A stretch of 64,000 nt of DNA, taken from the NCBI RefSeq assembly GCF_001984195.1, contig NZ_MTQN01000012.1, positions 1,240,001 through 1,304,000 of the forward strand, in the 5' to 3' direction. A model generated the notes under the pieces. The model was not told where the DNA came from. It did not search any database and saw only the letters and a list, made by a program, of their open reading frames with translations. Shown here piece by piece: positions 10,309-20,342 of this stretch. The translations under genes and the position numbers were made by a program. Origin of the DNA: Kribbella sp. ALI-6-A (GTDB taxonomy: Bacteria; Actinomycetota; Actinomycetes; Propionibacteriales; Kribbellaceae). Position 1 is the first letter of the stretch, and each line of letters starts with the position of its first letter.

Positions 10309-11259
10309 TCAGTCCTCGGACGCGAGCGTCACTTCGAGGCCCCCGAGCAGCGTGGCGGCGATGTTGTAGAGGAACGATCCGAGCGTCGCCAGCGCGGTGA
10401 TGATCAGCACGTCCGCGCAGGCCAGCAGGGTGGTGAATCCCATCACCTTGCCGGTGTTGACGTAGTTCTCGATGTCGAACGGCTCGGCCGCGGGGGTGCC
10501 GAGCACCTCGGTGACCGTGTTGTTGATGTTGTCGAACACACCGGCCGCACCGATCGCGGACCACACGATGAACACCGCGACCCAGGTCACGATGCCGAAC
10601 GCGATCGACAGCAGGAACGCCGTCTTCATCACCGACCACGGGTCGAGCCGGGACAGCCGGAGCCGGGCCTTGCGGACCTGACCCCGCGGCCGGGCGACCG
10701 GCTCGGTGGTGTCCGTGGGCCGGGTCTTCTCGGCCGCCGCGTCCTTGACCGCGGTTGCCTTCTCGAGCACCGCCGCCTTCGCCGCGTTGACCTTGTCGCC
10801 GAAGCTCTCGCCCTGCTTGGCCGGCGTGCTCACCTTCCCGGTCTGCCCGTACGCCGGGGCAGCGGGCGAGCTGGTCGCCTTCCCCGCGGCGCCGGCGGAC
10901 GGCGTAGCAGCCGTCGCGCCGGTGGACGGGGTGTTCGGCACCCGCGGCTCCGGGCGTCCAGGCGTGCTCGGAGCGGGCACCGGACGATTCGCCGGTGCCT
11001 GCTGCGCCACCGGGCGAACCGGGGGCTGCTGCGGCGGCCGGGACGGCGTACCGGGTTGGGCGGCCGGGCGGCCCGCCGATCGCGGGTCGGCCGGGCCGTT
11101 CGGGGTCGCCGGTCGCGGCTGCGCGCCGTTGGCACGACCGTTGGAGGCCGGTGTGGCCGGTGGGGTGGACGCGGCCTTCCCTTTGCCGCCTTGCGGCGGC
11201 CGCTGGGATTTGGCGCTGTCCGCCCCATCAGGCCAGTTCGGCCTCGAGCGGTTGGTCAT
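10309..11259 (-). CDS. DUF3566 membrane protein
   Basis: A 316-residue protein in two parts: residues 1-190 are low-complexity Pro/Ala/Ser/Gly-rich and probably disordered; the rest is the DUF3566 domain with two membrane segments (MKTAFLLSIAFGIVTWVAVFIVWSA and FTTLLACADVLIITALATLGSFLYNI). The domain is found in actinobacteria next to gyrA; its function is not known. Its ATG overlaps the gyrA stop by one base (TGATG), so translation is coupled to gyrA. Confidence 0.88.
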   Translation of the reverse strand: MTNRSRPNWPDGADSAKSQRPPQGGKGKAASTPPATPASNGRANGAQPRPATPNGPADPRSAGRPAAQPGTPSRPPQQPPVRPVAQQAPANRPVPAPSTPGRPEPRVPNTPSTGATAATPSAGAAGKATSSPAAPAYGQTGKVSTPAKQGESFGDKVNAAKAAVLEKATAVKDAAAEKTRPTDTTEPVARPRGQVRKARLRLSRLDPWSVMKTAFLLSIAFGIVTWVAVFIVWSAIGAAGVFDNINNTVTEVLGTPAAEPFDIENYVNTGKVMGFTTLLACADVLIITALATLGSFLYNIAATLLGGLEVTLASED

Positions 11260-13991
11260 CAGATGCCCTCCTGGCCGGCGTCGTCGTCTTCGACGGTAGC
11301 CGTGCCCTCGACGTCAGTCGAATGCTGGTCATCATTCTGGACGCTCTGAGGGGCGCTTTCGGTTGTCGCTGCGTCCACATCCTGAACACTCTCGGTGCCC
11401 TCGACCTCGCTGCTGTCGACCACGACGCCGTCCAGCGAGCCCGCCTCGTCCTGCACGACCCCGTCGACCACGACGGCGTCGGTGCCCGCCGCGGCGTCCA
11501 GCTCGTCGGCCACGGTCAGGTCGGTGTTGCGTGCGATCGCGACCACGGCGTCGGACGCGCCGACCCCGGCGAACCGGACGCCCATCGTGTCGCGGCCCTT
11601 GACCGGCACGCTGTCGACCCGGCTGCGCACGACCTGGCCGCTGGTCTTGATCGCCAGCACCTGGTCGGTCTCGACCACGATCAGCGCACCGACCAGCGAG
11701 CCACGCTCGTCGTTCAGCTTGACCGCCTTGATGCCCAGACCGCCACGGCCCTGCTGCCGGTACTCCGACACCCGCGAGCGCTTGGCGTACCCGGCGTCGG
11801 TCACGGTGAAGACGAACTGCGCGTCCTCGTCCGCGCCGGCCCGGATCACCGACATCGACAGCAGCTCGTCGCCGCTGCGGAACTTCATGCCGGTGACGCC
11901 GGAGGTGGCCCGGCCCATCGGCCGCAGCTGCTCGTCGTTCGCGGTGAAGCGGATCGACTGGCCCTTACGGGAGACCAGCAGCAGGTCGTCCTCGGCGGTG
12001 GCCAGGTCGGCGCCGATCAGCTCGTCGTCGGCCTCGCGGAAGTTCACCGCGATGATGCCGCTCTGCCGGGCCGAGTCGTAGTCGCGCAGCGGCGTCTTCT
12101 TGACCAGGCCCTTCTTGGTCGCCAGCACCAGGTAGTCGGCCTGGTCGTAGTCGCGCAGGGTCAGCACCTGCGCGATCTCCTCGTCCGGCTGGAACGACAG
12201 CAGGCCGGCCACGTGCGAGCCCTTGGCGTCGCGCGCGGACTCCGGCAGCTGCCACACCTTGGCCCGGTAGACCCGGCCCTTGGTGGTGAAGAACAGCATC
12301 CAGTGGTGGTTCGTAGTGGCGAAGAAGTGCCCGATCTCGTCCTCGGCCCGCATCGTCGCGCCGCGCACACCCTTGCCGCCGCGGTTCTGCACCCGGTACA
12401 GGTCGGTCTTGGTCCGCTTCGCGTAGCCGCCGCGGGTGATCGTCACCACGACGTCCTCGTCCGGCACCAGGTCCTGCACGGACAGGTCGCCGTCGGCCGC
12501 GATGATCTTGGTCCGTCGCTCGTCACCGAACTTCTCGACGATCTCGGCCAGCTCGTCGCGCACGATGTGCCGCTGCCGGACCGGGTCGGCCAGGATGTCC
12601 TCGAGGTCGGCGATGATCGCTTCCAGCTCGTTCAGCCGGTCGATGATCTTCTGCCGTTCCAGGGCGGCCAGCCGGCGCAGCTGCATGTCCAGGATCGCCT
12701 GGGCCTGCGTCTCGTCGATGTCCAGCAGGTTGATCAGGCCCTGCCGCGCCTCCTCGACGTCGGGGCTGCGCCGGATCAGCGCGATCACCTCGTCGAGGGC
12801 GTCCAGCGCCTTCACGTAGCCGCGGAAGATGTGGGCGTTCTTCTCCGCCTCGCGCAGCCGGTAGCGGGTCCGCCGCTGGATGACCTCGATCTGGTGGTCG
12901 ATCCAGTGCGTGATGAACAGGTCGACGCTGAGCGTGCGCGGTACGCCGTCGACCAGCGCGAGCATGTTGCAGCCGAAGGTGTCCTGCAGCTGGGTGTGCT
13001 TGTACAGGTTGTTCAGTACGACGCGCGGCTGGGCGTCGCGCTTCAGCACGATCACCAGGCGCTGGCCGGTCCGCGACGAGGTGTCGTCACGGATGTCGGC
13101 GATCCCGGTCATCTTGCCGGTGTTCACCAGCTCGGCGATCTTCTGCGCCAGGTTGTCCGGGTTGACCATGTACGGCAGTTCGCTGACGACCAGGCTGGTC
13201 CGCCCCTTGGCGTCCTCCTCGATGTCGACCACCGCGCGCATCGTGACCGAGCCACGACCGGTGCGGTAGGCGTCGTCGATGCCCTTGTAGCCGACGATCA
13301 GGGCGCCGTTCGGGAAGTCCGGACCCTTGATGTTCTCCATGCACGCCGCCAGGACCTCTTCCTGGGTGGCGTCCGGGTGCTCCAGGCACCACTGCGCCGC
13401 GGCGGCGACCTCGCGCAGGTTGTGCGGCGGGATCTGGGTCGCCATACCCACGGCGATACCGGCCGAGCCGTTCACCAGCAGGTTCGGGAAGCGGGCGGGC
13501 AGGATCACCGGCTCCTGCGAGCGGCCGTCGTAGTTGGGGCGGAAGTCGACCGTCTCCTGGTCGATGTCGCGCACCATCTCCATCGCCAGCGGGGCCAGCC
13601 GGCACTCGGTGTACCGCATCGCGGCGGCCGGGTCGTTGCCCGGGGAGCCGAAGTTGCCCTGGCTCTGGATCATCGGTGCGCGCATCACCCAAGGCTGCGC
13701 GAGCCGGACCAGGGTGTCGTAAATCGCGGAGTCGCCGTGCGGGTGGTACTGACCCATCACGTCACCGACGATGCGGGAGCACTTGGAGAAGCCGCGATCC
13801 GGGCGGTAGCCGCCGTCGTACATCGCGTAGAGGATCCGCCGGTGCACCGGCTTCAGGCCGTCGCGGACCTCGGGCAGCGCGCGGCCGACGATGACGGCCA
13901 TCGCGTAGTCCAGGTACGACTGCTGCATCTCCGTCTGCAGATCGAGGGGCTCGATCCGGTCGTGGCCCGGGGAAATGGGGGTCTCGGTCAT
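11259..13991 (-). CDS. gyrA: DNA gyrase subunit A
   Basis: The 910-residue subunit carries the breakage-reunion domain and the DNA-wrapping beta-pinwheel. The catalytic tyrosine is Tyr127 in AAAMRYTEC. The quinolone-determining region reads [11 protein letters not shown] with Ser88 and Asp92, the combination typical of quinolone-sensitive enzymes. The GyrA box is QGRGGLG. The C-terminal roughly 90 residues form an acidic, repetitive Asp/Glu/Val tail longer than in most gyrases. Gyrase introduces negative supercoils ahead of replication and transcription. It follows gyrB by 91 bases with a hairpin between them. Confidence 0.97.
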   Translation of the reverse strand: MTETPISPGHDRIEPLDLQTEMQQSYLDYAMAVIVGRALPEVRDGLKPVHRRILYAMYDGGYRPDRGFSKCSRIVGDVMGQYHPHGDSAIYDTLVRLAQPWVMRAPMIQSQGNFGSPGNDPAAAMRYTECRLAPLAMEMVRDIDQETVDFRPNYDGRSQEPVILPARFPNLLVNGSAGIAVGMATQIPPHNLREVAAAAQWCLEHPDATQEEVLAACMENIKGPDFPNGALIVGYKGIDDAYRTGRGSVTMRAVVDIEEDAKGRTSLVVSELPYMVNPDNLAQKIAELVNTGKMTGIADIRDDTSSRTGQRLVIVLKRDAQPRVVLNNLYKHTQLQDTFGCNMLALVDGVPRTLSVDLFITHWIDHQIEVIQRRTRYRLREAEKNAHIFRGYVKALDALDEVIALIRRSPDVEEARQGLINLLDIDETQAQAILDMQLRRLAALERQKIIDRLNELEAIIADLEDILADPVRQRHIVRDELAEIVEKFGDERRTKIIAADGDLSVQDLVPDEDVVVTITRGGYAKRTKTDLYRVQNRGGKGVRGATMRAEDEIGHFFATTNHHWMLFFTTKGRVYRAKVWQLPESARDAKGSHVAGLLSFQPDEEIAQVLTLRDYDQADYLVLATKKGLVKKTPLRDYDSARQSGIIAVNFREADDELIGADLATAEDDLLLVSRKGQSIRFTANDEQLRPMGRATSGVTGMKFRSGDELLSMSVIRAGADEDAQFVFTVTDAGYAKRSRVSEYRQQGRGGLGIKAVKLNDERGSLVGALIVVETDQVLAIKTSGQVVRSRVDSVPVKGRDTMGVRFAGVGASDAVVAIARNTDLTVADELDAAAGTDAVVVDGVVQDEAGSLDGVVVDSSEVEGTESVQDVDAATTESAPQSVQNDDQHSTDVEGTATVEDDDAGQEGI

Positions 13992-14049
13992 GTGAAGGTC
14001 GTCCCGTTCGGTTCAGACGTCGTACGTCGGTGAGTTCGGCGCTGGAGGG

Positions 14050-14076
14050 CGGCCCCGGTACGCCGTACCGGGGCCG
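14050..14076 (-). terminator. Hairpin between gyrB and gyrA
   Basis: A perfect 12-bp stem (14050-14061 with 14065-14076; core GGCCCCGGTAC / GTACCGGGGCC) with a 3-base loop, 6 bases after the gyrB stop. No T-run. It could partly terminate or stabilise the gyrB message, setting the GyrB:GyrA ratio. Confidence 0.55.
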
Positions 14077-14082
14077 GCACGC

Positions 14083-16122
14083 TCAGATGTCGAGGAAGCG
14101 GACGTCCTTGGCGTTGCGCTGGATGAAGTTCCGGCGCGCCTCGATGTCGTCGCCCATCAGCGTCGCGAACGTCTCGTCCGCGCGGGCGGCGTCGTCCAGG
14201 GTGATCTGCAGCAGCACCCGGTTGGCCGGGTCCATCGTGGTCTCCCACAGCTCCTGCGGGTTCATCTCACCCAGACCCTTGTACCGCTGGGTCGCGTTCT
14301 CCTTGGGGAACTTCTTGCCCGCCTCGAGGCCGGCCGCGATCAGGCCGTCCTTCTCGCGCTCGGTGTAGGCGAGCTCGTGCGGGGAGTTGCTCCAGCGCAG
14401 CTTGTACAGCGGCGGCTGCGCGGCGTACACGTGACCGCGCTCGATCAGCGGCCGCATGAAGCGGAACAGCAGGGTGAGCAGCAGGGTCCGGATGTGCTGG
14501 CCGTCGACGTCGGCGTCGGCCATGATCACGATCTTGTGGTACCGCAGCTTCTCCTCGTCGAAGTCCTCGTGGATCCCGGTGCCGAGCGCGGAGATGATCG
14601 CCTGGACCTCGTTGTTCTGCAGGACCTTGTCGATCCGGGCCTTCTCGACGTTCAGGATCTTGCCCCGGATCGGCAGGATCGCCTGGAACTTCGGATCGCG
14701 ACCACCCTTGGCGGAGCCACCGGCCGAGTCACCCTCGACGATGTAGACCTCGCACTCCTCCGGGTTGGTCGACTGGCAGTCCGACAGCTTGCCGGGCAGA
14801 CCGCCGCCGCCCAGCAGACCCTTGCGGTTGCGGGCCAGGTCGCGCGCCTTGCGGGCGGCCAGGCGGGCACTCGCGGCCGCGGTGGCCTTGCGGATGATCT
14901 CGCGGCCCTCCTGCGGGTTCTGCTCGAACCACGCGCCGAGCCGGTCGTTCACCACCCGCTGGACGAAGCCCTTGACCTCGGTGTTGCCGAGCTTGGTCTT
15001 GGTCTGGCCCTCGAACTGCGGGTTGCCCAGCTTGACCGAGATGATCGCGGTCAGGCCCTCGCGGATGTCGTCACCGGTGAGCCTGTCCTCCTTCTTCTTG
15101 ATCATGCCCTGGTCCTCGCCGAAGGAGTTGACCAGCGAGGTGAGCGCGGCCCGGAAGCCCTCTTCGTGGGTACCGCCCTCGTGGGTGTTGATCGCGTTGG
15201 CGAAGGTGTGCACCGACTCCTGGAACGAGCCGCTCCACTGCATCGCGACCTCGAGGCTCAGGCTGTCGTCGCCCTGCGCGGCCTCGAAGGCGATCACGTT
15301 CTGGTGCACGGTCTCGCGGATGCCGGTCAGGTACTTCACGTAGTCGACCAGGCCGTCGTCGTACTTGAACGACATCTCGACCGGGTTGCCGTCCTCGGTG
15401 TGGTCCGGGCGCTCGTCGCGGATGACCAGCTCGAGGCCCTTGTTGAGGAACGCGTACTCGCGGAAGCGGGTGGACAGCGTCTCGAACGAGTACGTCGTGG
15501 TCTCGAAGACGTCCGGGCTGGGCCAGAACGTGATCGTGGTGCCGGTGGAGTCGGCCGGACCGACCTCGGCCAGGTCCTCGTCCGGGACACCGATCGTGAA
15601 GGACTGGGTGTAGGCCTTGCCACCCGTGCGGACGTCGACCTGCAGCCGGCTGGACAGCGCGTTCACGACGGACACACCCACGCCGTGCAGACCACCGGAC
15701 ACCTTGTACCCGCCGCCGCCGAACTTGCCGCCGGCGTGCAGCACGGTCAGCACCACGGTGACGGCCGGCTTGCCCTCGGACTCGACGATGCCGACCGGGA
15801 TGCCGCGGCCGTTGTCGACGACGCGCACGCCGCCGTCGGGCAGCAGGGTGATGACGATCTTGTCGCAGTACCCGGCCAGCGCCTCGTCGACCGCGTTGTC
15901 CACCACCTCGTAGACCAGGTGGTGCAGGCCCCGCTCACCGGTGGACCCGATGTACATGCCCGGCCGTTTCCGGACCGCGTCGAGGCCCTCGAGGACCTGG
16001 ATCGCACTGGCGTCGTACTCCCGCTCGACGGCGCTGGACTGGATCTCTGTCAGCGGTGCCTCTTCGGTGCCCGTGCTGTCGGCGGACGGGATGGCGTCGG
16101 TCTCGGTCGGCTCGTCGGTCAC
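14083..16122 (-). CDS. gyrB: DNA gyrase subunit B
   Basis: The 679-residue ATPase subunit: GHKL ATPase motifs [23 protein letters not shown] and [14 protein letters not shown] in the N-terminal half; TOPRIM motifs [15 protein letters not shown] and [14 protein letters not shown] in the C-terminal half; the family end signature [11 protein letters not shown]. It starts with GTG preceded by GAGGAGG. Residues 1-35 are an acidic Thr/Glu-rich leader not seen in all gyrases; a later start is possible. Confidence 0.97.
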   Translation of the reverse strand: MTDEPTETDAIPSADSTGTEEAPLTEIQSSAVEREYDASAIQVLEGLDAVRKRPGMYIGSTGERGLHHLVYEVVDNAVDEALAGYCDKIVITLLPDGGVRVVDNGRGIPVGIVESEGKPAVTVVLTVLHAGGKFGGGGYKVSGGLHGVGVSVVNALSSRLQVDVRTGGKAYTQSFTIGVPDEDLAEVGPADSTGTTITFWPSPDVFETTTYSFETLSTRFREYAFLNKGLELVIRDERPDHTEDGNPVEMSFKYDDGLVDYVKYLTGIRETVHQNVIAFEAAQGDDSLSLEVAMQWSGSFQESVHTFANAINTHEGGTHEEGFRAALTSLVNSFGEDQGMIKKKEDRLTGDDIREGLTAIISVKLGNPQFEGQTKTKLGNTEVKGFVQRVVNDRLGAWFEQNPQEGREIIRKATAAASARLAARKARDLARNRKGLLGGGGLPGKLSDCQSTNPEECEVYIVEGDSAGGSAKGGRDPKFQAILPIRGKILNVEKARIDKVLQNNEVQAIISALGTGIHEDFDEEKLRYHKIVIMADADVDGQHIRTLLLTLLFRFMRPLIERGHVYAAQPPLYKLRWSNSPHELAYTEREKDGLIAAGLEAGKKFPKENATQRYKGLGEMNPQELWETTMDPANRVLLQITLDDAARADETFATLMGDDIEARRNFIQRNAKDVRFLDI

Positions 16123-16488
16123 CGGCTGTTGTCCTCCTCGGACCCCGGGTCAGCGGGGCATCGATGCACAGTGGACGCCGCCCCTGACGGGCCTGTTGCG
16201 GGAGATACTGAGGTGAACCTCAGGGCCGTCCCGAGCAGATCCGGCAAGCGCGGCGCTCTCAACCCCTCCAGTCTACCCGTCGAGCGAAGCAGAACCTGCC
16301 ATGCGGCGGCCGAAACTCGGGTCAGGGCGTCTTTTCTCCCTCGTCACCATGTCCCCTCTCGCGGGTGGGGGCCCGGAAAGCGCTCACGGCCGCTCAGTGC
16401 CTTTTGGCCGGACCGCCCCCGGCCGTCTGGTTTCCGAGACCCCGCACGCCGGGACCCCGCGCACCCGGCGGCCCTTAGGATCGTCGCC
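16123..16488. other. Divergent promoter region, gyrB / three-gene cassette
   Basis: 366 bases without a gene. It must contain the gyrB promoter. A near-perfect palindrome CTGAGGTGAACCTCAG (16208-16223, 7-bp arms, 2-base spacer) lies 85 bases upstream of gyrB and is a candidate operator. At the other end is a TAGGAT -10 element for the cassette. Confidence 0.4.
16476..16481 (+). promoter_or_regulatory. Putative -10 element of a leaderless promoter
   Basis: TAGGAT lies 7 bases before the GTG at 16489, the spacing expected if transcription starts at the start codon itself. There is no ribosome binding site in front of that GTG, which agrees with a leaderless message. Confidence 0.45.
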
Positions 16489-17121
16489 GTGGAGAGTCTC
16501 GACGACGTCATCGACGCCATGATCGCCGACCGGGTGATCCATCGGCACCGGCGGAAATGGCTGATCGCGCTCGCCCTGGTCATCGCCCTGATCGTCGTCC
16601 TGCTGCTCACCGGCGGTTTCAAGGAGCACAAGGGCCGGGCGGTCCCGACCTTCGACGCCCCGACCACCGTGCAGGCCGGCCGGTTCGAGTACGGCTTCAC
16701 CGAGGCCAAGATCATCCGCCGGCCGAAGACGGACTACAGCGCGGCGGAGGCGTGGCTGCAGGTCTACTTCGACCTCAAGAACATCGACACCGAGACCAAG
16801 GCCGCCACCTCGATGCAGGGCCGGTTGCTCAGGCTGGTGCCGGGCGGCGGCGCGGAGCTGATCGAGTCCAACGGTGCCTCCTGCCACGACGAACTCAACG
16901 TGGTGGTGGTCTACGGCCTGCCCTCGCAGCCCTGCTACGCGAAGTTCGACGTACCGGCCGACTACGCCGAGGACGTGGTCGAGATCGCCGTGCTGGCCGA
17001 GGAGTACAAGTCCGACGAGGGGACCATGGGTGCCGACGAGAAGCCGTACTGGCACTCGGCCGGTGTCCCGCACAGCGTCGTCCGGCTCAAGGCCACCATC
17101 GAGACGGAGAAGGACGAATGA
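16489..17121 (+). CDS. Single-pass membrane-anchored protein, unknown function (cassette gene 1)
   Basis: A 210-residue protein with a cytoplasmic N-terminus of about 25 residues (VESLDDVIDAMIADRVIHRH), one membrane segment (WLIALALVIALIVVLLLTGG) and a roughly 165-residue outer domain. That domain has the beta-rich look of DUF4352/Ig-like extracellular modules (FEYGFTEAKI, AWLQVYFDLKNIDTE, DVVEIAVLAEEYKS) and two Cys (SCHDEL and PCYAKF) that could form a disulphide. Start chosen at the GTG after a TAGGAT -10 box. Its stop overlaps the next ATG by four bases. No family recognised with confidence. Confidence 0.7.
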   Translation: MESLDDVIDAMIADRVIHRHRRKWLIALALVIALIVVLLLTGGFKEHKGRAVPTFDAPTTVQAGRFEYGFTEAKIIRRPKTDYSAAEAWLQVYFDLKNIDTETKAATSMQGRLLRLVPGGGAELIESNGASCHDELNVVVVYGLPSQPCYAKFDVPADYAEDVVEIAVLAEEYKSDEGTMGADEKPYWHSAGVPHSVVRLKATIETEKDE

Positions 17122-17708
17122 AGCTGTACCGGCCCGTCACCGTCGCCGTCGGCGTGCTGTTCGTCCTGCTCGGCGGCCTGACCCGGCTGCTGCAGCCCGA
17201 CTCGGTCTACGAGGACCCGACCCGGATCATCACCCGGGGCGCGATCGGTGAGGACGTGCGCTACTTCGACTCGACCGTGACGGTGACCCGGATGCGGTTC
17301 GCCAAGTCGTTCGCCGAGAACAAGGACGACAGTCCCCGGGTCGACACCGAAGGGGTGTTCGTCGCGGTCGAGTACGACGCGGTCCGCGGCACGAAGAACC
17401 CGGGCAACAACGACGTCACGCTGACCGCCGACGACGGGTCCGTCTACAAGCCGGTCACCGAGATCATCGAGGCCTCCATCACGTTCGCCGAGCCCGGGTT
17501 CGCGCGCAGCGGCGCGCTGGTGTTCGAGGTCAATCCGAGCGACGTCGTCGGCCTGACCCTGGACGTGCACACCACGTCGTTCTTCAACGTGCTCAACCAG
17601 GACCTGGCCATCGACCTCGGCGTACCGGACGAGGAGATCGCCCAGCGCTCGATCGAGCAGGCCGAGGACCAGTACGTGATTCCCGACTCCGTCACCCGGG
17701 TGGCCTGA
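17118..17708 (+). CDS. Signal-anchored protein, unknown function (cassette gene 2)
   Basis: A 196-residue protein with an N-terminal membrane segment (YRPVTVAVGVLFVLLGGLTRLL) directly after the start and an outer domain of about 165 residues. The segments EGVFVAVEYDAVRGTKN, VTLTADDGSVYKPVTEI and ARSGALVFEVNPSDVVGLTLDV follow the pattern of a DUF4352-like beta sandwich. It overlaps gene 1 by ATGA and gene 3 by TGATG, so the three proteins are translationally coupled and probably made in fixed ratios. Function unknown. Confidence 0.7.
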   Translation: MKLYRPVTVAVGVLFVLLGGLTRLLQPDSVYEDPTRIITRGAIGEDVRYFDSTVTVTRMRFAKSFAENKDDSPRVDTEGVFVAVEYDAVRGTKNPGNNDVTLTADDGSVYKPVTEIIEASITFAEPGFARSGALVFEVNPSDVVGLTLDVHTTSFFNVLNQDLAIDLGVPDEEIAQRSIEQAEDQYVIPDSVTRVA

Positions 17709-18271
17709 TGCGTCTGTCCGACCGTGCGCTGCAGCTGACAGCGAGGATCTCCCTGCTGATCGCGCTGGCCTCGCTCAGTGCCTTCCTGCTGGTCCGGACC
17801 TATCTGGGCGACCCCGAGACCCTGTACAACCAGGGCACCGTCTCCGAGACCGTCTCCCGAGGGCCGGTCACGATGGAAAAGGTGCGCTGGCAGCTCGGGA
17901 CGATGCAGCTCTACACCCAGTTGATCGACGAGGACCGGCGCAAGGTCGTCCTGGAGAACAACGTGCCGGGCTCGGTGGTTGTCGCCGTCCACCTCGCGGT
18001 GACCCCACTGGACGGGGTCGACCAGCTGAGCGACGGCGGCTTCGTCTGCGACGCCGCACTGCGGGACGACCGCGGCAACGTCTGGAAGAACCAGAACGTC
18101 GACACGATGCTCGGCCCGTCGTCGTGCTCCGACGACGACCACCCGCTGAAGCTCAACCAGCCGAACAAGCTGGTCAAGCTCTTCGTCGTACCGGCGTCCG
18201 CCGTTCCCCACCTGGTCGGTGTCGAGGTCGGATCGCTGGCGGAGTACCGCCGGGTCCTGATCACCTTCTGA
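17708..18271 (+). CDS. Signal-anchored protein, unknown function (cassette gene 3)
   Basis: A 187-residue protein with an N-terminal membrane segment (LTARISLLIALASLSAFLLV) and an outer domain containing VVVAVHLAVTPLDGVDQLSDGGFVCDAALRDDRGNVWKNQN and a second Cys (GPSSCSDDD), compatible with a disulphide. The domain again looks like an Ig-like fold. It shares layout and size with gene 2 but little sequence. It converges on a large membrane-protein gene with only 7 bases between the stops. Confidence 0.7.
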   Translation: MRLSDRALQLTARISLLIALASLSAFLLVRTYLGDPETLYNQGTVSETVSRGPVTMEKVRWQLGTMQLYTQLIDEDRRKVVLENNVPGSVVVAVHLAVTPLDGVDQLSDGGFVCDAALRDDRGNVWKNQNVDTMLGPSSCSDDDHPLKLNQPNKLVKLFVVPASAVPHLVGVEVGSLAEYRRVLITF

Positions 18272-18278
18272 GGGAGGT

Positions 18279-19601
18279 TCAGACGCCCGCGGTCTGGTCC
18301 TGCACCTCGGGCTGGGCTTCGGCTGCTTCGGCCCGGCGCTGGGCACCGACCGAGATGCACAGGTCGAAGGCCGCGGCGAGCAGGGCGATCCGCAGGGTCT
18401 CGAAGACGACGTCGCGCAGGCCGCTGGCGATCTCGAAGTTCATCAGGTCCCATTTGTCGCCGTGGATCCCGATCGTCCGCTGAATGGCGATGAAGGTCCA
18501 TTCGGAGCCCAGCACCCAGAACGTGTAGACGAGGCACACCACGCCGAGGAACACCGGTCCGACCCGGACCAGCAGGCGGAACGCGTTCAGCGTCGGGTAG
18601 AACTTCTCCCGGATTCCACCCAGCACCAGATTCGGCGCCTGGTTGGTGAGCTTGACCAGTCGGCTCTGCGCGGGCGCCTCGACGGTCTGACCGCCGAGCC
18701 GGCGCTCGAGCCGGGTGCCGCGCAGGACGCCACCGCTGGACAGCACGCGATGACCGAAGACGACCGTCGTGATGGCCAGCCACGTCAGCGGCTCGCCGAC
18801 GCCGTCCTTGAACAGCGGCCACAGGGTTTCCCAGAAGAAGCCCCACAGCCACTCCAGACCGCCCGGGACCGGGATGTTGATCTTGTCGAAGAACTCCTTG
18901 ACGCCGTCCCACCAGTCCACCGTGACGAACCAGAAGTTGCGCAGGGACAGCCAGTCCTTCAGATCACCCAGGGCGTGCGGGATCACCACCACGGTGAGCA
19001 GCACGAAAAACGCCTCGGCCCAGACCTGCAGGAACTTGGCGGGCCGGCTCGGCCAGCGGTCGTCGACCGCCTCGACCACGCGGCGGATCACCAGCAGGAT
19101 CACGATCGCCGGCAGGTAGTCCTTCCAGCCGCCGTCGGTCAGGACGAAAAACGCGGCCCCCGGGCCGAGGCCGAGCTCGACGGTGTTGCTGATCGACAGC
19201 TCGGCCAGCCGCAGGTCGAGGAACCCCCAGGCCGACCAGACCGCGACCAGCGGCAGCAGCGTGACCGACAACAGCTCCATCAGGCCCTGCTGGGTCGGGT
19301 CCGAGGTCTCCTCGTTCTTGTTCGCCGCCGCGTCCCGCCAGCGGTACAGCGAGGTGGCGCAGGTCCGGATCATGCCGACCGAGGCGGCGATCTGGATCAG
19401 GACCCCGAAGGCGAACAGACCGACGCCGAGACTCTTGTGCTGGTGCTGCCCGAGCCAGATGGCGCCGTTGATGCTCGCCCGGAACCCGACATAACCGGCC
19501 AGGAACCAGGTGGCCAGAGGCAGCAGGTTGCGCCACCACAACCGGAAGGTGTCTCCGATCAGGTGGACCATCTCGCGGAAGCCGTCGACGAGCGTGCGCA
19601 T
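18279..19601 (-). CDS. Polytopic membrane protein, unknown function
   Basis: A 440-residue protein with about eight predicted membrane segments, among them LLPLATWFLAGYVGFRASI, VGLFAFGVLIQIAASVGMIR, LPAIVILLVIRRVVEAV and FLGVVCLVYTFWVLG. It is rich in Trp in the loops (DWWDGVKEFFDKI, LEWLWGFFWETLWPLF). The C-terminus is a short cytoplasmic Ala/Glu-rich tail. I do not recognise the family. The gene ends 7 bases from the end of the three-gene cassette and lies downstream of dciA on the same strand, about 165 bases away. Confidence 0.75.
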   Translation of the reverse strand: MRTLVDGFREMVHLIGDTFRLWWRNLLPLATWFLAGYVGFRASINGAIWLGQHQHKSLGVGLFAFGVLIQIAASVGMIRTCATSLYRWRDAAANKNEETSDPTQQGLMELLSVTLLPLVAVWSAWGFLDLRLAELSISNTVELGLGPGAAFFVLTDGGWKDYLPAIVILLVIRRVVEAVDDRWPSRPAKFLQVWAEAFFVLLTVVVIPHALGDLKDWLSLRNFWFVTVDWWDGVKEFFDKINIPVPGGLEWLWGFFWETLWPLFKDGVGEPLTWLAITTVVFGHRVLSSGGVLRGTRLERRLGGQTVEAPAQSRLVKLTNQAPNLVLGGIREKFYPTLNAFRLLVRVGPVFLGVVCLVYTFWVLGSEWTFIAIQRTIGIHGDKWDLMNFEIASGLRDVVFETLRIALLAAAFDLCISVGAQRRAEAAEAQPEVQDQTAGV

Positions 19602-19696
19602 CGCGCCGATCCTAGGGGAGGCCCGGGTCGGGGCCGCAACCGATCCGGAGTCGACGCTCGCCGGATGCCGTGCGCCAAGACGCCACCGGCGGCGAG

Positions 19697-19720
19697 ACCC
19701 CGGAATTCCTCTGAGAGCGG
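19697..19720. repeat. Left arm of a 24-base inverted repeat flanking dciA
   Basis: Matches the reverse complement of 20311-20334 at 23 of 24 positions (shared core CCGGAATTCCTCTGA). It lies 46 bases beyond the dciA stop. The other arm encodes the first residues of DciA. Confidence 0.7.
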
Positions 19721-19766
19721 CGTTGTGAGCGTCCTGGCGGCGTCACCGGCCAGACGTATCGGCGGC

Positions 19767-20342
19767 TCAGCCGTACGTGTCGCGCGGCCCGCGGCCGCCG
19801 CGGACCGTGCGAGGGCCCTTGCGCCAGCTCGGCGCGTGCGGGCCCTGGACGTTCACGTGGGTGACGGTGCCCTCGCCGAGTTCGGCGTTGAGGCGGCGGA
19901 TCAGGTCGGGGGCGAGCATTTTCAGCTGGGTCGCCCACGCGGTCGAACTGGTGCGGACGGTGAGCTGGGTGTCCTCGTAGCTCTCCGGCTTGCAGTGTTC
20001 GGCCATTTCCGGGCCGACGATCGACGGCCAGCGGGCCATCACGCCGTGGACGGCGACGTCGACCTCCCAGCCCTGGTCGCGCATCAGCCGGCCGAGGGTC
20101 GCGGTGAGTTTCTGCGGGTCCCGGTCGTCCGGGCGGGCGCCGCTGACCTGGAAGCCGTCGCTCGTCGTCCGGCGGCGCCGCGTACGTCGTACCGGCTGGA
20201 CCGGGCCCGCGCCCTTGAGCCGGCCGGCCAGCGACTTCGCCAGGTCGAGTCCGTGCTTGTCGTGTTCCGGTTCGTCCGCCGGCAGCGTGGGGGCGTCGTC
20301 GCTCTCGTTGCCGCTGTCAGAGGAATTCCGGGGTTCAGGCAC
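19767..20342 (-). CDS. dciA: DciA-like replication protein (DUF721)
   Basis: A 191-residue protein whose C-terminal half is the DUF721 domain: [36 protein letters not shown], then [23 protein letters not shown]. DciA proteins load or assist the replicative helicase DnaB in bacteria without DnaC. The N-terminal 75 residues are polar and probably disordered, followed by a basic stretch (RRTRRRRTT). The GTG at 20342 overlaps the recF stop by 8 bases, the normal actinobacterial arrangement. The gene is bracketed by a 24-base inverted repeat whose right arm covers codons 3 to 11. Confidence 0.88.
   Translation of the reverse strand: MPEPRNSSDSGNESDDAPTLPADEPEHDKHGLDLAKSLAGRLKGAGPVQPVRRTRRRRTTSDGFQVSGARPDDRDPQKLTATLGRLMRDQGWEVDVAVHGVMARWPSIVGPEMAEHCKPESYEDTQLTVRTSSTAWATQLKMLAPDLIRRLNAELGEGTVTHVNVQGPHAPSWRKGPRTVRGGRGPRDTYG
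20311..20334. repeat. Right arm of the 24-base inverted repeat flanking dciA
   Basis: Pairs with 19697-19720 with one mismatch. It lies inside the first codons of dciA (residues PRNSSDSG), just after the recF stop codon. Confidence 0.7.

Noticed and set aside
10995-14033. 1012-codon plus-strand open frame opposite gyrA
   Set aside because: Antisense shadow of gyrA with His/Arg/Leu/Val-rich low-information sequence.
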